Positions 45,957-59,100 of a stretch of 64,000 nucleotides of DNA are shown here, one piece after another. The stretch comes from Areca catechu. Taxonomy: Eukaryota; Streptophyta; Magnoliopsida; Arecales; Arecaceae. Location: positions 178,348,526 to 178,412,525 of the forward strand of contig CM038039.1 of assembly GCA_021397845.1 (NCBI GenBank). Reading direction: 5' to 3'. Position 1 is the first letter of the stretch, and each line of letters opens with the position of its first letter. Both the position numbers and the translations under genes were made by a program. The notes beneath the pieces were generated by a model. It saw only the letters and a list, made by a program, of their open reading frames with translations. It was not told the DNA's origin and made no database searches.

Positions 45957-47205
45957 TGATGGGGGGACTAATATTCATGCAATTTTTTTGTATATTTTAT
46001 ATGTGGGGTTGAGTGATTAATTCCCAAATTTCAGATTAAAATAAGTTATAGGGAATTTCATATGAAATTTAGAAGATCAGCATGCAGATTAGGACCTAGA
46101 AAAGTAGAAAAAAAGGATCGCCGGGGCTGAGAAGCATCGGTTATGGCAAGTTCTCCGACAATAAAACTACTGGAGGTAGAGGGGGTGTACCTGAAAACAT
46201 CTATAAAGATCGCAGCAAAAGGGTCTCTCATTCCTCGATGGATGCGGCCAAGAAAATCGAGCCAAAGACCCGCGGATACCCGGCTTTCTGCTCGGTGATC
46301 CGATTGAGGCTTGGCTGGAGTTGTTGGATTCGTAGGAACTCGGGGACCTGTAAACAACCTGTCAGGGGTTAGAAAACTCATAAAGGAATAAGAAAACAAA
46401 GGAAAAACAGCAAGGGAAGGCTTCTTTTGGAGTGGGCGTCCAGGGATCTGAGATGCTTGTTGGCAGCAGGAAGATGATTGCAGCACTTGGGTCGCAAACC
46501 CCTTTATGCACACAGCAGGTTATCACACAACTCAATAGAAGAACTCAATGTTTTCATTAAAAAAAAATTAGGTTTCATACAAGAGGCTAGGGTCCCTTAA
46601 ATAGACCCTTAACCTTGGGCTCCAAGTAAGGGCACTTTAGACTTTACATAGGACTCCTTTTCCCTTTCAAACTCTAATTGTAATACAAGGTAATAGGTAG
46701 AAAACTTTAACTCAAAATACTCCCATCTTGTCCTTCTCTTGGTCGGCCAAGGTGGTGACCATAAGTGGCCGACCAAGAGGGGAGGTGACCCTAGGGAGGG
46801 GCGCCCTAAATTCTATCTGGGCCTGGGCTGGCCCAAATTCCTTCCGGCTGGTCCAGGGTTTTGAATTTGTTCCTGAATTTGTCTTCTCTTCCTGGACTCT
46901 TCAAGTCTTCAAGCTGGGTTGGACTAGGGCTTAACTTTTATGTCTTCAATTAGGTTGAACTTGGTCTTCACTTGTATGATGTGGTCTAGAGTCTTCAATC
47001 TGATTGGACAGGACTCAAAAATTGTAATTAGCTCAACATGAGCTGGCTAGCATTGGACTGAACTAGCTCAATAAGAGCTGGACTAATTACAGGACTCAAA
47101 TGTAGCTGCACTAAGCTTTATTATAGGGACTCAAATATTAACTAAGTGATCCACAGAGGGTTGAGAAGCCTCTGCCTTATTCTGGTGTGTCTGGTGTCTG
47201 TACCA
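45957..47205 (-). repeat. 3' LTR of F (left copy)
   Basis: Minus-strand reading starts TGGTACAGACACCAGAC after the PPT CCCCGGGAGAAT and ends CCCCCCATCA. The 1,249-bp LTR also encodes the last 21 codons of pol (to 47142). It interrupts LTR H. Confidence 0.88.
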
Positions 47206-48616
47206 ATTCTCCCGGGGTGGGAGGAACTCGATCCTGTCGAGTGAAGATCAGATTGGCTCACATATCTCTCAAGAAGGTCTGGGTTAAGGCATTGCAAGTC
47301 CTCTTGAGAAATCCACGAATCGTCCAACTCTGGCCGGCCTTGCCATCGGACTAGGAAGCGTTGATAACCGCAGCCCCGGGTCGTAATGGCTTGATCGTCC
47401 AGGATACGCTCGATCCGTTCTCCTCTCTCAGGCCAATTAATTGATGGACACTCTGGGTAAGGATCACTCTCAACAAAAGGGATAGGTCCAAAAGCCTCAC
47501 TGGGTATCGTTGCCGGTTTCCTGTACTCAACCAGGTCTGTAATATTGAAGGTAGAACTAATGCCCATATCCGAAGGCAAGTCTAGCACATAGGCATTTGA
47601 TCCAACCTTCTTTAATAATTTAAAAGGTCCGGCTCCTCGAGCATGAAGCTTCTTAACGATCCCAGGTGGGAACCATTCAGGCCTAAGCCTAATCATGACA
47701 GAATCCCCTACATCAAATTCTTTGATCCTTCTTCGAGAATTAACCAAATTTTTATAAGTTTCATTGCTTAAGTTTATCTTTTGGTTAATGTCTTTATGCA
47801 AGTCTCTAATATGCTGTGCAAATGACTCTGCGGACTCTGAGACTCGTGCATGAATAGGTAAAGGAATCAGATCAATGCGGTGATTAGGCTTGTACCCATG
47901 GACTATCTCAAAAGGGCTCTTACCCGTTGTCCTATTTACTGAACTGTTGTAGGTAAACTCTGCTCTAGGTAATAACAAATCCCATGTTCCAACATGTTCA
48001 CCTACCAGGCATCTAAGGAGGTTTCCTAAACTTCGATTCACTACTTTAGTTTGGCCATCTGTTTGAGGGTGGTAGGCTGTAGAAAACTTAAGTTTGGTCC
48101 CTAATAGGTGCCATAAGGTCTTCCAGAAATAACTAGTGAACCTAACATCCCTATCAGATATAATGGTCTTGGGTAGGCCATGGAGTTTGACCACATGATC
48201 TAAGAAGAGTTTGGCTACCCTAGACGTGTCAAAGGTCTGGGAACAGGGAATGAAGTTAGCCATCTTAGAGAACCTATCGACCACTACAAAGATTGAGTCA
48301 TATTTCTTTTGTGTCTTAGGTAATCCTAGCACGAAATCCATACTTAGGTCCTGCCAAGGGAGATCAGGCACTGGTAAAGGTGTGTAAAGACCAGTGTTTT
48401 GCTTTTGCTGTTTGGCAACAGCACAAGTTCGACATCTAGCTACAATCTGTGAAACGTGCCTTTTCAATCCTGGCCAAAAGAACTAGTCCTCTATTGCTAA
48501 GATCATCTTTTTTCTACCGAAATGACCAGCTAAACCTCCAGCATGGGTTTTCCAGATTAGGAATTCTCTAAGGGAAGTTTTGGGTATATAGAGTCGATTA
48601 TTCTGGAAAAGGTAAC
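47142..48616 (-). pseudogene. F integrase and chromodomain (441-aa open part)
   Basis: An open stretch 47142-48467 covers the second half of the zinc-binding part (RCRTCAV) and the core. The core residues are Asp at SMDFVLG, Asp at ISDRDV and, 35 residues on, Lys where family members have Glu (codon 48045-48047, GQTKVV). That single change should kill strand transfer. The GPY/F motif GAGPFKLLKKVG and a complete chromodomain (GYQRFLVRWQGRPELDDSW) follow. The frame ends 64 bases inside the 3' LTR with RIRQRLLNPLWIT. Upstream of 48468 a stop breaks the frame, and at 48617 the solo LTR S interrupts it. Confidence 0.88.
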
Positions 48617-50304
48617 TGATGCAGAACAAATAAAGGGATGCGATGCGGAAGTAAATTAAAATTAACTAATTTTTTTGTTGTTTTTATATGTTTGTAGAAG
48701 TTGGCTTCAAATCAAAGAAAAGTTAACCTAACATTGAAAGATACTAATATGATAATTGAAAGCACAATTTTAAGGAAACTAAATTATCAGAGTAGTTCAG
48801 AAGCAACAGATCACTGGGGGTTGAGAAACTCCCAGACCTAGGGTTTCGCTCCGAACTTTCAACAGAACAGAAACAAAGAGAAGAGATGGTTTACCTAACC
48901 AGACAATGATCTTCACAGATTTTGGTGGAAGAACTCTCCCGAGCAGATTGTTGGATCCTCGGATTCAGATATCTTCGCAATGGATCCTCCAATACTGGTC
49001 CTTTGGCGGGTTGGCTTCTCCTGAACTCAAGATCTGGAAGAGAAGAAAAACAATTGATGGAATCAGAGAGTCAAGGGAAAAATTTACCAGGTTGATGAAC
49101 TTGAAGATTGAAATTGCTGAAAACTGGATTCTCCTGGAAGCTGATGTGATTTTCCTTGGAACTTTCTCTGGATCTGAAGTAGCCGGACTGGATCTGGATG
49201 AAGGTGGACGGCCTGGACTTGTAGAGAGAGAGAGGCCGTGGGAGATGGAAGGAGCTAGGGTTTGATGGATTGAAAATAATGAAGGGCGGCTAGGGTTTTG
49301 GATTTTTAAGTGGCTAACCTAGGGTTTTGGATAAAGATGGAGATCTCTCACCTCCTCAAGGCTCCAATGGAACCCGGATTACCCCCTCACGGAGCTCAAC
49401 ACTTAGAATAGTGCGGAAGAAGAGAAACCTAGGTTACTTAACACAAGAGAATAGCAAAAATAATTTTTCTTCATTGATATTTTTAAAGTTACAAAGAGAG
49501 GTCTATTATATAGACCTAAAATTTTCTCCAAGTTTGTACAAATTCTCATGTGAGACTAAACTCCTCCAACCTCTAGATTAGGTAGAAAACCTCCTCTCTT
49601 GGCCGACCAAGAATTCAAAAAAATTTGGGACGGCCATAAAGGATTTTTTTTTGGAATTTTTTTTTTTTTTTTTATGGCGCCTTCTTTGGAGTTGGATTTG
49701 GATTTGGAGTCCTCTTCTCCTTATGGCATTTCTTCTTTTCTTCCACTCCAAGTTAAGCTCTTTGATTTTGATTTGAACTTCAATTAGGAGTAGGTTGGAT
49801 GTCCTTCTTTGATTTTTTCTCCAAGAGAAGTCCCTTTCCTTCTTTGCTTAGACAAAATTGGCAGGTATGGGCGCCTCCTTTAAATTGGCTTCCAATTTGA
49901 TTTTTTTCTTCTTTGGATGTGGGGACCATGACACTGGGATGCCTCTGTGGCGCCTCCTGGACCCTGGCGTGTGCTCGGAGTGTGGCTGGGCGTGTGGCTT
50001 GGAGTGTGGCCTCCACTTGCTTGGACCTTGATTTGATTGGAAGACAAATGTGGCACCATTTTGGACCTTGATTTGATTGGAAGACAATTGCGGCACCATT
50101 TTGGATAAAATTGAAACCACATCGGGACTTGCACCGAGTCAACATGACTCAACAAAATTTAAATGGTGACTCAAGAAATAAATAAAAATAAATAAACTGG
50201 TTGACCAGGTCAACCTTTATTACAAACCCTAATTTCTCGGGCAATGTCAATCAGAGATCCAAATGGAGCTCTGAAGTCTTCTTATGAATCTGGTGCCTGC
50301 ACCA
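48617..50304 (-). repeat. S: solo LTR inserted in F pol
   Basis: A 1,688-bp LTR of the N family: minus-strand start TGGTGCAGGCACCAG and end GTTCTGCATCA. It lacks the 30-bp extension seen in N. It is flanked by GTAAC at 48612-48616 and 50305-50309, and the F reading continues across it. It therefore arose by recombination between the LTRs of a former full element. Confidence 0.92.
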
Positions 50305-50309
50305 GTAAC

Positions 50310-52560
50310 CATCCTGAAGGGTATACTCACTATGGGTTTTGGATGGTCCTAGCGTGAGGGTCTGGTAAATGCCTCAAAAGTCTGGGCAGGTTTCATATTC
50401 ATCCTTTAACCTATCAAACCCTATGACTTGGATGCTAATTGATCCCAATAGTAAAGACCTACGGCTCAGGGCATCTGCTACCTTATTTTCAGTGTCGGCA
50501 TGATGCTTCAGGATGAAAGTGTAGGCCTGAATGTACTCAATCCATTTACCATGCCGTGGGTTCAGTTTCTTTTGGGAGTTCAGGAATCGGAGTGCCTCAT
50601 GGTAAGAAAATAAAATAAACTCCTGCGGTAGTAAATAATGTCTCCAATATCTAAGGGCCTGGACTACCGCATAAAATTCCTTGTCATAGGTAGAGTACTT
50701 AAGTTTAGCCTTATTCAGCTTTTCACTGAAGAAGGCTACAGGGTGGTTCTCTTGACTTAGTACACCACCAATTCCTACTCCCGAGGCGTCTCAAGCGACC
50801 TCAAACACCTTAGTAAAGTTAGGTAATCTAAGGATGGGTGCATGGGTCATCTTATCCTTAAGCTCTAGGAAGGCCTTATCAGCTGCTTTGGTCCACTCAA
50901 ATGTACCCTTTCCAATGCAATCGATGATAGGTGCGACGATTGTGCTAAAACCCCTAATAAATCTCCTGTAAAAGGTTGCTAGGCCATGGAAACTATGTAC
51001 ATTATGGACATTAGAGGGTGTAGGCCACTCAACAATCACCCTAACCTTTTCAGGATCTGCAGAAACTCCCTCAAGGGTGACAACAAAACCTAGGAAGATG
51101 ACCCTATGTGTCAAGAAATCACACTTCTTAAAGTTGGCATAGAGGTTATTCTCTCTAAGGGTTTGGCATACCAGTCTTAGATGACTAAGGTGGTCCTTCT
51201 TAGTCCTGCAATAAATCAGAATATCGTCAAAGTAGACCACAATGAATTTTCCGGTAAACTCTCTCAGGACCTAGGTCATAATCCTCATAAAGGTACTTGG
51301 TGCATTGGAAAGTCCAAAGGGCATTACAACCCACTAAAACAGGCCATCCTTAGTCTTGAAAGCAGTTTTCCACTCATCCCCAGGTCTAATTCTCACCTGA
51401 TGATAGCCGCTCTTAAGGTCTATCTTGGACTAAACTCTGGCTCCGGCCATAATGTCTAACATATCATCCAATCGGGGGATGGGAAACCTATATTTCACAG
51501 TTATTTTGTTGATAGCTCTACTATCTACACACATCCTCCAGGTACCATCCTTCTTAGGGGTCAGTAGAGCAAGGACTGCACATGGACTCAGGCTCTCCCT
51601 AATGAAACCCTTCCTAAGTAATTCTCCCACTTGTCTCTGTAATTCTTGATGCTCACTGGGATTCAGTCTATAGTGAGGAAGGTTTGGTAAAGTGGCTCCT
51701 GGAACTAAGTCTATTGCATGCTGGATGTTCCTAAGGGGTGGCAATTGATTAGGTAAATCCTCAGGGAAGACATCCTTGAATTCTTTCGGAGCTTCAACAA
51801 TTTCTTTAGGGTGTTCCTTTTGGGTTGGCTCTAATATTTCTTTGGAGGTCAAGATCCAAACAGGGTTACCCTCAACAATCTCCTGTTCTAACTCCCTAGC
51901 CTTAATCAGGTTAACTCCAGGTTTCTTATCCTTAAGGCTACTAGAACTCCTCTTAACTGGGTCCCTAGGGGGAGCTGGATTGATAACAAACTTATTCCCA
52001 TGGTAGTTGAAGGTACAAACATTGGTTCGACCATACAAGGTTGCATCATGATCAAATAGCCAAGGTCAACCTAAAATAATACTACTTACTTCCATGGGGA
52101 TAACGTCACACCAAATCTTTTCCTCATAGGTCTGCAATCTAAGTAAGATTTGGCACCTAACTTGAATTTGGATGGAGGTGGAATCTACCCAAGAAACTTT
52201 TTACGGGCTAGGATGAGGAACTGTGGTCAATCCTAAAGATTTAACTGTCTTGGCAGAGATGGCATTGACACAACTCCCACTATCTAAGATGATCTTAAGA
52301 ACCTTATCCCCTATCTTAATAAAAGTCTGTAGGATGCTAGTCCTACGCCAATCTTCCTTAATTGGGGTTTGGGCTTGGATGCACCTAACCACTCCTTATT
52401 GGTTCTCAAACTCAGGTTCTTCCTCCTCACCTTTGTACTCCTCTATTAATTGATCATCAGCCTCATAAACTTCTCCCTCAGGTTCGACTACAGACTCAGG
52501 CTCTTCTTCTTGTAATTCACCTAGATGTAAAGCACTAACTGGACATTGATTCATAAAGTG
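50310..52560 (-). pseudogene. pol: F protease, RT and RNase H
   Basis: All open pieces share one frame. Protease: LDSGSCVNAISAKTV near 52270, active-site motif intact. RT: 51430-52038 contains DIQHAIDLVPG, the fingers region and the CVDSRAINK motif; YFDDILIY is at about 51211-51234. RNase H begins near 50830 and reads with stops to about 50450 (DADNK-like form of the ADALSRR segment). Stops occur at 52201, near 52069, at 51430, 50791 and further. The solo LTR divides the piece from integrase. Confidence 0.82.
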
Positions 52561-53920
52561 GCCTGGCTTATGACATCAAAAATAGGTCTTCTGGGGAGTG
52601 TAACCCTTATTAGCTTCTACAAATTTTCCTCGATCATCCTTGCGGGCCAAAGAATTACTAGGCTGGGGTCGACTCGGACCTGGCTGACTAGGACTGGGTC
52701 GGTTTGGGCCTGGTAGACTAGGACTGGGTCGACTGGGTATGGGTCGACTCTGAAGGGGCTGGCTTGCTCCCGTATATTGACTAGGGTATCTAGTGGGCTC
52801 AGGTCGACGGTAAACGGGCCATCTATGGAAACGTTCATGATCCCTAGCAATCTGGTAAGCATGGTCCAGGTCTCTAACCTCTCTCATGTAGAGCTCTTTC
52901 TTAATGTCATCGCTTAATCCAGCCCTAAACCTAGATAAGAAAACATCCTCAGACTCCCTCAAATCACATCGTATGGAATACTCATCAAATTTTGCAATGT
53001 ACTCATCTATGCTCTTGTTACCCTAATTAAATCGTTGCCATTGATCTTGTAACCCACTACGATATGAAGCTGGAACGTATCTTGTCCTAAGCTTACCCTT
53101 CATGGCCCACCAGGTGGTTATAGGATCACGCCCTCCTAGATTAAGGGTTCTCTCAACACTAGCCCAATGTAACCTGGCTTCCCGAATCAACTTAAGCTTA
53201 GCAAACCTAAATTTACGCTCCTCCGTCATATCATACCATTCAAAATATTGATCCATCTCTCCCTCCCAATCTATATAGACCTTAGGATCTAGGCAACCAT
53301 CAAAAGTTGGAGCATCAAGCTTGACATGTCTAAAGGATCGGTCCTCTTGGTCTACAAAATCCTGATTAGGCCTTCTATGACGAACTTCAGGGATTGGGTC
53401 AGGACGATAGCCTCTTCTAGGTTCAACGTCAAGATATGAATCAGGGTTTGGGGTCCTCCTGGGCTCAGGATTGTAGTATGGGTCAGGTTGAGGGGCTCTC
53501 CTAGGTTCGACCTCTTGGTATGGGTCAGGGTCTGGGGTCCTCCTAGGCTGAGGGTTTTAGTATGGGTCAGGATGAGGGGCTCTCCTAGGTTCGACCTCAG
53601 GGTATGGATTAGGGTTTGGGGTCCTCCTAGGTTGAGGAGAATTAGGATCTGGCTCAGACTGTGACCCATGGGTTTTTCCTGGGGTACCTACCCGGACTTC
53701 TAACTGATCAAACCTGCTGGCAAGATGGTCAATTCTATCATTGGTTTGAATACCAGACTGAGTTAACTGGGTCATCTGGGTAGTCATCTGGGTAGTTATC
53801 TAGGTAACCATCTGGAACATTTGATCAGCTAGGGCTTTTATTTGGGCTTGTAAATTTTCCATGGGTTCAGACATTTGTGAAGGAGGTGGGTGATATGAAA
53901 CTCTTGATCTAGTGCTCATG
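52561..53920 (-). pseudogene. gag: F gag, broken
   Basis: ATG at 53920 opens MSTRSRVSYHP. A run of proline- and arginine-rich repeats follows (EPRRTPNPDSY type, 53400-53680), then APTFDG, MDQYFEWYDMTEERKF (53210-53256) and LSRFRAGLSDDIKKELY. A Pro/Ser-rich stretch precedes the zinc knuckle, in which the first Cys is lost and a stop at 52576-52578 sits inside. Other stops are at 53557 and 53023. A frameshift must lie between 53788 and 53918, since the start codon is in another frame. Confidence 0.8.
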
Positions 53921-54963
53921 CAAGACTCGATCAGACCGACTATAGCTGACTAGACATAGAGTCCAAACTAGATGCTCAATCAGGGTGGCAAACTAGCCTA
54001 TAGTAACCCTGTACTCAGCCAGGCAGGTGTAAGGGGAGTGTTAGGTCCCTGATTACCAATCCTAGACACCAATCAGAGATTGGCCAGGTAGGTGGACCAG
54101 CACACAAGCCCTTCGGGATTGAATCCCTAAACCACCGTTCTAGACACTGAGCGCAAGGCACACACAGGTTAACTTGACACAGTGATCTAACACTAGCCCG
54201 GACCTGACCAGTTGGTATCCCTAGCCCACTAGGGCAAATTAAGTCTAATTAATTTTAGGTTAAGGCTTGGGACTGAATGCAAGGAATGTGGTTTTGGGCT
54301 AAGGAGAGGTTATCAACTCCTCCCCTTATCTGATATAGCAAGAGTGCCCTTAAAAGTAAATTATGCAATGATGGCAGGTAGATGAGGATGCAAATTAGGG
54401 TTTAGATGTTTTTGGTATCTTTGGAGAATATGTAATTTTTTTTTTTTTTTGGACCTAATGCAAGGGATGTGGTTTTGGGCTAAGGAGAGGTTATCAACTC
54501 CTCCCCTTATCTGATATAGCAAGAGTTCCCTTAAAAGTAAATTATGCAATGATGGCAGGTAGATGAGGATGCAAATTAGGGTTTAGATGTTTTTGGTATC
54601 TTTGGAGAATATGTATTTTTTTTTTTTTGGTATTTTCATAAATAGAAGAAAACTTTCAAATCATGGCCTAATATGCTGTAAATATACTAAAATTAAAATA
54701 TATGCAAAAATGCTAAATAAAACACTAAAACTTCCAAACTTGTCTTGCTGAAAAAAATAGAGCAAAAAATTTTCAGGTTGTATTTCGGCTTGCGAAAACT
54801 TCAAGTTCCGAAATAAAATCTGAAAAAATTTTCTAAATTACTGTGAATTATGTTAAATCCAGAAAAACAAATTTCAGAATTTTTTGAGTTTGTATGAGGG
54901 ACAAATAATTAAAATAACAGAGCATATATGGGCTGAAAATTGCAGAAAACAAGCCCTAATCTA
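53921..54963 (-). other. Leader of F with a 180-bp tandem duplication
   Basis: Non-coding. 54270-54450 and 54451-54628 are near-identical copies, each ending in a T-run on the plus strand. The T-runs probably helped slippage or unequal exchange. Blocks around 53990-54240 match the leader of N. Confidence 0.8.
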
Positions 54964-54976
54964 GGCTCTGATACCA
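54964..54976 (-). other. Primer binding site of F
   Basis: Minus strand TGGTATCAGAGCC, an exact match to the initiator tRNA-Met complement. The 5' LTR of F begins next to it at about 54980 with TATGGGGGG on the plus strand; the left copy has TGATGGGGGG, so one base is missing here. Confidence 0.9.
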
Positions 54977-54991
54977 AATTATGGGGGGACT

Positions 54992-54996
54992 AATAT
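54992..54996 (+). repeat. Left target site duplication of E
   Basis: AATAT here and at 63489-63493. The joined flanks match the unbroken F LTR at about 45966-45990. Confidence 0.93.
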
Positions 54997-56197
54997 TGAT
55001 GGGGAACCTATAGACTAGGATGGCATGAAGATGATGAGAGATGCAATGCAAAGAAAATCCCCCTTAAATCTGATAAAATTGAGACTCATAACAAGCAAGG
55101 ATGATAGAAAACAACTTAAGGAAGATATCAACTCATACAACCTCTCATGCTGGACCCCAAAATTAAGTGAGCAGAATAATAGACCCAGGACTCAGAGATT
55201 GAGAAATCCCCGATCTAGGACATGCAAACAATTAATAAAACAGATCTTGAGGATAAGGAGGTGAGGTAAAATGACACAACAGTAAATAAATATTCCCAAA
55301 GCACTAGGGTCACTCTTCATGGGAAGATGCGGCCTAGATGATCAATAATCAGCTTCTCAACGGGTGGCATCGTGCTAAATGTATGTTGGCAAGGTTCCTT
55401 CGGGGGATCTTTACCAGAGAAAGACCCTACAAGGTACAAACACAAATCAAAGCAAGAAGAGTACCAGGACATCAAATAAAATGACAATCACAATTCCTGG
55501 AGCTCCGTTCGAGGTGGAAAAGCTAAAATCGGGCGAGCTTGAAATCTTCGATCTTCTGGAGCACGGTGCTGAGAATTATGGATGATGGAATGGATGATAG
55601 GGGGGCTTAGACGGCTGGAAAATGGTAGGATAGATAGGGCCTCGCGCCCCTCGATGCCACGGGTGCAGCGAAGGCAGCCAGAGCCTCACACTCTTCTTCG
55701 TTCCCCTTAATGTTACAATTGTAACAAAGGCACTAGAGAAAACACTCCAGCAGTATTTTATTTCATCTTTTTTTTCTTCCTCCTTCATACAAGAGAACCA
55801 TCCCTATTTATAGGCTCAAGAACACCCTCTAGAACCCTCTATATAAAGATTAGTTTAATTCTCTTTTTTTTTTAAATGGGTACAAAGCTGCAGGGATCAT
55901 GATGAAGGGCTGCAGGAATGCTGACAAAATCTAGGGATCATGATGAAGGGCTGCAGGAATGCTGACAAAATCTGGGGATGGAGGCTGACAGCTGAAAGCC
56001 GGGTCTGCCGGACGGTGGTGCATGCTCTTGCTTTAAAATTGGGAAAATACTTCATACTTGATGTTTGGCAACAAAAGACTTCATACTTTAAAACCCGAAA
56101 ACAATTACTGGGTTGCATTTGCTGGATGGTTCAGAGTCTGAATCTTTCTTACGAGATCCTCAGTGAGTTCTGAAATTTTGTGTAGGTGTCCTCACCA
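54997..56197 (-). repeat. 3' LTR of E (left copy)
   Basis: Minus strand starts TGGTGAGGACACC and ends CCCCATCA. A TATA-like CTATAAATAGGG on the minus strand at about 55803-55815 precedes GATGAAATGAAAT. It contains a short local duplication near 55892-55975 (ATCATGATGAAGGGCTGCAG). Confidence 0.92.
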
Positions 56198-59100
56198 ATC
56201 CTCTTGGGGTGGGAAGAACTTGACTCCGTCGAGTAAAGGCTCATCCGGCTTTGATATTCTTCCAGAAGGTCCGGGTCAATGCGTTGTAGGTCCTCTCGGG
56301 TAACCCATGAATCCTCCGACTCGGGACGTCCTTGCCACCTTACCAAGTAGCGTTGATAACCATTCTGCCAAGTACTGATAATTTGATCATCTAGGATTCG
56401 CTCGATCTTCTCTCGTCGCTCAGGCCTTTTTAGTGGACACTCTATGGTGGGTTCTCTCTCAAGTAATGGATCAGGTCCGAATGCCTCACTGGGTATTACT
56501 GTTGGCTCCTTATACTCAATTAGATCTGCAATATTGAAAGTGGAGCTAATGCCTAGATCAAGAGGTAATTCAAGCACGTAAGCATTGGGTCCTACTCTCT
56601 CAATAATTTTAAAGGGACCAGTACTTCGAGAATGTAATTTCTTAATAGTTCTTGAGGGGAACCGTTCTGGTCTGAGTCGGATCATTACGAAATCCCCTAC
56701 AAAAAATTCCTTGAATCGCTTTCTAGAATCAGCTTGTATTTTATAAGCCTCATTACTTAATGTTATTTTTTGGGTGATTTCCTTATGCAGATTCCTAATA
56801 TGCTATGCAAAAGATTCAGCAGACTCGGATGTCCTAGCATGCAATGGCAGGGGAATCAGGTCAAGTGGCTTGTTAGGTCGGTACCCATGGACAATCTCAA
56901 ATGGGCTTTTACCGGTGGTCCTATTAACAGAACTATTGTAGGCGAACTCGGCTTTGGGTAACAGCAAGTCCCAGTTCTTAATGTTTTCACCTACAAGACA
57001 CCTAAGTAAGTTTCCTAGGCTTCGGTTCACAACTTCAGTCTGGCCGTCAGTTTGGGGATGGTAAGCAGTGGAGAATTTCAACTTGGTCCCTAACATGTGC
57101 CAGAGGGTCTTCCAAAAGTAACTGGTGAACCTAACATCTCTGTCGGACACAATTGTCTTAGGTAGGCCATGAATTCTAACTATCTCATCTAAGAATAGTT
57201 TGGCTACCTTAGAGGCATCATAAGATTGGTTGCATGGTAGGAAGTGGGCCATCTTGGAGAATCTATCAACCACAACAAAGATTGAGTCGTGTTTCCTTTG
57301 GGTTCTAGGTAATCCTAACACAAAATCCATACTCAAATCCTGCCAAGGGAAATTAGGGACGGGCAAAGGGGTGTACAAGCCAGTGTTCTGCTTTCGCTGT
57401 TTTGCAACAGCACACGTTTGGCACCTAGCCACAATTTGGGCAACATCCCTTTTCAGACTTGGCCAAAAGAAATGTTCCTCTACAGCTAGGATGGTCTTAT
57501 TCTTCCCGAAATGGCCAGCTAAGCCTCCTGCATGCGTCTCCCAGACCAAAAATTCCCTTACAGACGTTCTTGGGATGCATAGCCTATTCTCCTTAAATAG
57601 GTAACCATCTAACAAGGTATACTGACTGTGTTCCTTAGATGGTCCGATACTCAAGGCTTGGTGAATCTTTCTGAAATCAGGACAGGTATCGTACTGCTCT
57701 TTAATCTGGTTAAACCATACAACCTCTATTCTAACAGTGCTCAGGAGTAAAGATCGTCGGCTCAGGGCGTCGGCTACCTTATTGTCAGTTCTCGCTCGAT
57801 GTTTCAAAACAAAGGTATACGCCTGGATATATTCTACCCACTTAGCATGTCTAGGGTTTAACTTCTTTTGGGAACTCAGATACCTCAATGCCTCGTGATC
57901 AGAGTACAACACAAATTCATTAGGTAAAAGGTAATGTCTCCAATATCTTAGTGCTTGTACTAAGGCATAAAATTCCTTGTCATAGGTAGAATACCTAAGC
58001 TTAGCCTCATTGAACTTCTCACTAAAAAAGGCTACCGGGTGGTTCTCTTGGCTTAGGACTCCTCCTATTCCTACCCCTGAGGCATCACATGCTACCTCGA
58101 ACACTTTGGAAAAATCGGGCAATCTTAGGACGGGGGCCTGGGTCATTTTCTCTTTCAGCTCTAAGAATGCTTTATCAGCAGCTTTGGTCCACTCGAAAGC
58201 TCCCTTCCTAATGCAATCAGTGATGGGTGAGACAACGGTGCTGAAACCCCTAATGAATGGTCTATAAAAGGTGGCCAGTCCGTGGAAACTATGAACTTCA
58301 GTAACAGAGGTTGGTACAGGCCACTCAACTATTGTCCTGATCTTTTTGGGATCAGCGGCTACTCCTTCTGGGGTCACGACAAATCCTATGAAGACAACCC
58401 TACGGGTCAGAAACTCGCACTTCTTGGGATTTGCATAGAAGCTGTCTTTCCTAAGGGCCGAACACACTAACCTAAGGTGGTCCAGGTGGTCCTTCTCATT
58501 CTTGCTGTAAATCAGGATGTCGTCAAAATAGACTACCACAAACTTACCGATGAACATCCTAAGGACCTGGGTCATGACTCTCATGAAAGTGCTGGGTGCA
58601 TTGGATAATCCAAAAGGCATGACTATCCACTCATACAAACCATCCTTAGTCTTGAATGCTGTCTTCCATTCATCCCCGGGTCGGATTCTAACTTGATGGT
58701 AGCCACTCTTAAGGTCAATCTTGGAGAAAATTGTGGCTCCAGCCATCATGTCTAAGAGGTCGTCTAGGCGGGGTATGGGAAACCGATATTTGATGGTGAT
58801 CTTGTTAATAGCTCGACTGTCTACGCACATTCGCCATGTGCCATCCTTTTTGGGTGTCAAAAGGGCTGGGACGGCACAAGGACTCAAACTCTCTCTGATA
58901 AAACCTTTATTCAACAACTCACTAACTTGCTTATGGAGCTCTAAATGTTCCTTGGGGTTCATCTGGTATTGGGGCAGGTTAGGCAAAGTGGATCCCGGGA
59001 CAAGGTCAATGGCATGCTGGATGTCCCTAAGGGGTGGAAGTTGGTCGGGCAGATCATCTTGAAATACATCCTTAAATTCTTCCAAAACTTCCAAGACTCC

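Noticed and set aside
46058..46513. 151-aa minus-strand ORF, repeated at 63578-63919
   Set aside because: Both are in the two LTRs of F; no recognised domain, no separate promoter or start context.
49599..49787. ORF of 62 codons in solo LTR S
   Set aside because: It crosses a T-rich run coding a Phe string; no family match.
52617..52862. 81-aa minus-strand ORF in another frame of F gag
   Set aside because: Shadow of the proline-rich repeat part of gag; the true frame is known from the neighbouring motifs.
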